This document shows positions 61,938 through 64,000 of a DNA stretch of 64,000 bases, one piece after another (position 1 is the stretch's first letter; each line of letters opens with the position of its first letter). Source of the stretch: Burkholderiales bacterium (GTDB taxonomy: Bacteria; Pseudomonadota; Gammaproteobacteria; Burkholderiales; Casimicrobiaceae). A program made the translations under genes and the position numbers. The notes under the pieces are model-generated. The model worked only from the letters and a program-made list of their open reading frames with translations. It did not search any database and was not told the DNA's origin. The stretch lies in contig JAEUPL010000011.1 in assembly GCA_016790165.1 (NCBI GenBank), forward strand, positions 124,001 to 188,000, given 5' to 3'.

Positions 61938-62007
61938 GGGCAGAGTGTCGTCGTGAAGACCGTGTGAGGCAACACCGCCTCACACGGGTTTGCGTGCGCC
62001 TGGCCTG

Positions 62008-62042
62008 ACACGAAAATTCAGCACCTTTCGTGTTCTGAATTT
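62008..62042. promoter_or_regulatory. Two overlapping, mutually exclusive hairpins between permease and uraD
   Basis: Hairpin 1: ACACGAAA (62008-62015) with TTTCGTGT (62026-62033). Hairpin 2: AAATTCAG (62014-62021) with CTGAATTT (62035-62042). Both cannot form together. A direct repeat TTTGCGTGC flanks them (near 61989 and 62041). Neither has a long T-run, so a simple terminator is unlikely. Confidence 0.45.
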
Positions 62043-62055
62043 GCGTGCCAACGCA

Positions 62056-63546
62056 CTAGTGCGAATCGGCCTGCTTCGCCGCCTCAATGGCTGCGCTGTC
62101 ATCGCCGCGCGCGCCGTTGAAGAACAGGTTCAGCAGCACTGCCGCCAGCGATGACAACAGGATGCCGGATTCGATCAGCGGATGCAAACTGTGCGGCATC
62201 CACTGCTTGAAGTTCGGTGCCACCAGCGGGATCATGCCGATGCCAATCGACACGGCGACGATCATCGCGTTAAAGCGGTTGTTCTTGAAATCGACGTTGG
62301 CGAGGATGCGAATACCCGTCGCGGCCACCATGCCGAACATCACGAGCCCCGCGCCACCGAGCACCACGGTGGGCAGCGATTCCACCAGCGCCGCGAGCTT
62401 CGGCAACAGCCCGAGCAGCACCAGAATGACACCACCGGCCACGCAGACAAACCGCGAGCGCACGCCGGTCACGGCCACGAGGCCCACGTTCTGCGAGAAA
62501 CTCGTGTAGGGGAACGTGTTGAAAATGCCGCCGATGAGCGTGCCGAGACCATCGGTGCGCAGCCCGGCGGTGAGCGCCGACCGATCCACCTTGCGGCCGG
62601 TCATTTCACCGAGCGCGAGGAACATGCCGGTCGATTCAATCATCACCACGATCATCACCAGCGTCATGGTGAGGATCAGGATCGGGTCGAACGTGGGCGC
62701 GGCAATTTCGAACGGCAGCACCAGATCGAACCAGCTCGCCTTGGCGACCTTGTCGAAATTCATCTTGCCGACGAGCGTGGCCACCACGCCGCCAATCACG
62801 ATGCCGATCAACACCGCGACATTCGAGATAAATCCCTTGGCAAAACGCGCGATCAGCAGAATCGAAACCAACACCAGCGCTGCGATCCCGACGCCGCCCA
62901 GTTCCGCGTACTTCGGATTGGGCACACTGGGTGCGAGGGCGACGCCTTTCGGCACAGCAGGCAATGCGGAGCCGGGTGCTCCGGCGGCGGCGGTGACGTC
63001 CGCGAGCCACTTCGCGTGATCAGGGTTGACCATGGACGGCGCGGTCGGCCCAACCGGTGTGCCAAAGATCCAGTTGATGCCAATGCGCATCAGGCTGATA
63101 CCGATCACCGCGATGATGGTTCCAGTAACTACGGGCGGGAAGAACCGGAGCATTCGGCTCACCAGCGGTGCAATCAGGATGCTGATCGCACCAGCCCCGA
63201 TGATCGCGCCAAAAATCGCAGAGGCGCCTGCGAGCCCCGGGTTGGACCCGGCCATCGCCACCATCGGCGCGACCGACGCAAAGGTCACGCCCATCATGAC
63301 GGGCAGGCGAATGCCGAACCATTGCGTGGCGCCAAGCGACTGAATGAGCGTCACGATGCCGCAGCAGAAGAGGTCGGCCTGAATCAGCATGGTGATCTGA
63401 TCCGGCGTCAGTTTCAGGGCGCGCCCAACGATGAGCGGCACCGCCACGGCGCCGGCGTACATCACCAGCACATGCTGCAGGCCGAGCGCGCCCAGACGCG
63501 GCAGCGGCAGTTTCTCGTCGACCGGGTGAACAGTGGATTCGGACAT
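62056..63546 (-). CDS. NCS2-family purine permease (probable urate/xanthine)
   Basis: 496 aa with about 14 transmembrane segments. Nucleobase-cation-symport-2 signatures: LGLQHVLVMYAGAVAVPLIV in TM1, IESTGMFLALGEMTG in TM8 and QNVGLVAVTGVRSRFVC in TM10. Being upstream of urate-degradation genes on the same strand, urate or xanthine is the likely substrate; this is inferred from context. Confidence 0.92.
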   Translation of the reverse strand: MSESTVHPVDEKLPLPRLGALGLQHVLVMYAGAVAVPLIVGRALKLTPDQITMLIQADLFCCGIVTLIQSLGATQWFGIRLPVMMGVTFASVAPMVAMAGSNPGLAGASAIFGAIIGAGAISILIAPLVSRMLRFFPPVVTGTIIAVIGISLMRIGINWIFGTPVGPTAPSMVNPDHAKWLADVTAAAGAPGSALPAVPKGVALAPSVPNPKYAELGGVGIAALVLVSILLIARFAKGFISNVAVLIGIVIGGVVATLVGKMNFDKVAKASWFDLVLPFEIAAPTFDPILILTMTLVMIVVMIESTGMFLALGEMTGRKVDRSALTAGLRTDGLGTLIGGIFNTFPYTSFSQNVGLVAVTGVRSRFVCVAGGVILVLLGLLPKLAALVESLPTVVLGGAGLVMFGMVAATGIRILANVDFKNNRFNAMIVAVSIGIGMIPLVAPNFKQWMPHSLHPLIESGILLSSLAAVLLNLFFNGARGDDSAAIEAAKQADSH

Positions 63547-63717
63547 CGTTTTCCTCCTTGCGATGACGATGAATGCGCGCGGAGATCAAGTCCTCCCGCC
63601 CCACGCTGCATTCTTTGTTGAGCCTGCGAGTCTAGGTGCGAGCATTCGCCCGCGCCATAAACTGCGCTCTATGAGCCTCATGGGCGAGGCGTCCGCCAAC
63701 GCCCGGGGTACGGGACG

Positions 63718-64000
63718 TCAGCGAAACGGCGCCATCCAGCCCAGCCCGGCCACCGTGCCATCGCGTGGCTTGTACTCGCAGCCCACCCAGCCGTCGTAGC
63801 CCAGGGCGTCGATGTGCTTGAGTACCCAGCGGTAATTGATTTCACCACTTCCAGGCTCGTGGCGTCCGGGGTTGTCCGCAATCTGAATGTGGCCGATGCG
63901 CCCGATGTGCGCGCTGAGCGTGGCGCCAAGCTCGCCCTCCATGCGCTGCGCGTGGTACACGTCATACTGCAGAAAGAGATTGTCGGAGCCCACGTCGTCG
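63718..64000 (-). CDS. hyi: Hydroxypyruvate isomerase, C-terminal part (5' end outside window)
   Basis: The open frame continues past the right edge. The visible 93 residues include NLFLQYDVYHAQRMEGEL, IGHIQIADNPGRHEPGSGEI and YDGWVGCEYKP, typical of Hyi-type TIM-barrel isomerases. It interconverts hydroxypyruvate and tartronate semialdehyde in glyoxylate metabolism, consistent with an allantoin/urate neighbourhood. A 171-base gap separates it from the permease. Confidence 0.88.
   Translation of the reverse strand, partial: DDVGSDNLFLQYDVYHAQRMEGELGATLSAHIGRIGHIQIADNPGRHEPGSGEINYRWVLKHIDALGYDGWVGCEYKPRDGTVAGLGWMAPFR

Noticed and set aside
62182-63621. 479-codon plus-strand open frame opposite the permease
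   Set aside because: Low-complexity His/Asp/Arg-rich translation, no ribosome site, antisense to a clear NCS2 transporter.

Overview
The window reads as a high-GC betaproteobacterial chromosome segment. Reasons: complete mreBCD-mrdAB-rlpA and pilMNOPQ-aroK loci with a divergent mrcA, a gltB/gltD pair, rpoZ followed by a spoT-type gene, and a PilG/H/I/J/ChpA chemosensory operon. Genus cannot be set from the sequence alone. Most genes are housekeeping; accessory material is concentrated at about 27.8-34.8 kb.

Layout. 1-6.6 kb (minus): cell-elongation operon mreB-mreC-mreD-mrdA-rodA-rlpA, mostly joined by 4-base start/stop overlaps; rlpA runs off the left edge. 6.9-10.4 kb (plus): gatC-gatA-gatB, with an unusual inverted-repeat element between gatA and gatB. 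10.6-17.1 kb (minus): gltB, a DUF1272 zinc-finger gene and gltD. 17.4-18.8 kb: an Ig-like surface lipoprotein. 18.9-24.7 kb (minus): pilM-N-O-P-Q, a terminator, then aroK. 24.9-27.8 kb (plus): mrcA and a hypothetical gene. 28-34.8 kb: a Spy-like periplasmic protein, two secreted delta-60-repeat proteins with dockerin-like tails plus a decayed tail fragment, a short exported protein with a mid-protein sorting-like segment, and a toxin-antitoxin pair followed by an exported coiled-coil protein. 34.8-37.9 kb (minus): sucC-sucD. 38-41.5 kb: DUF2889, glpK, a periplasmic amidohydrolase and a monothiol glutaredoxin. 41.5-43.9 kb (minus): rpoZ and spoT. 44.2-46.8 kb (plus): Ser/Thr kinase, PP2C phosphatase, dnaQ. 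Then rpiA (minus) and ilvA (plus). 49.4-59.3 kb: twitching-motility chemosensory operon. 59.3-59.7 kb: RNase P RNA. 59.9-64 kb (minus): urate uptake and degradation (permease, uraD, uraH, puuD) and the end of a hydroxypyruvate isomerase gene.

Most striking observation. The sucC frame does not stop after the normal roughly 388-residue succinyl-CoA synthetase beta subunit. It continues through an Ala/Pro linker, one transmembrane helix and a BON-like region into a complete OmpA-type peptidoglycan-binding domain (728 aa), directly upstream of a normal sucD. This would anchor a TCA-cycle enzyme at the inner membrane and couple it to the cell wall. Also notable: a four-copy dispersed palindromic repeat of about 115 bp; the inverted-repeat array whose first unit contains the gatA stop codon; a SpoT-locus protein with an intact hydrolase but degenerate synthetase domain; and a toxin-antitoxin promoter that appears to give a leaderless transcript.

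How genes work together. Wall elongation (Mre/Rod), septal lytic transglycosylase (RlpA) and PBP1a form one theme. The T4P alignment complex (PilMNOPQ) and the Pil-Chp pathway form another. The urate genes form a complete uptake-to-allantoin module, with glyoxylate metabolism (hyi) adjacent.
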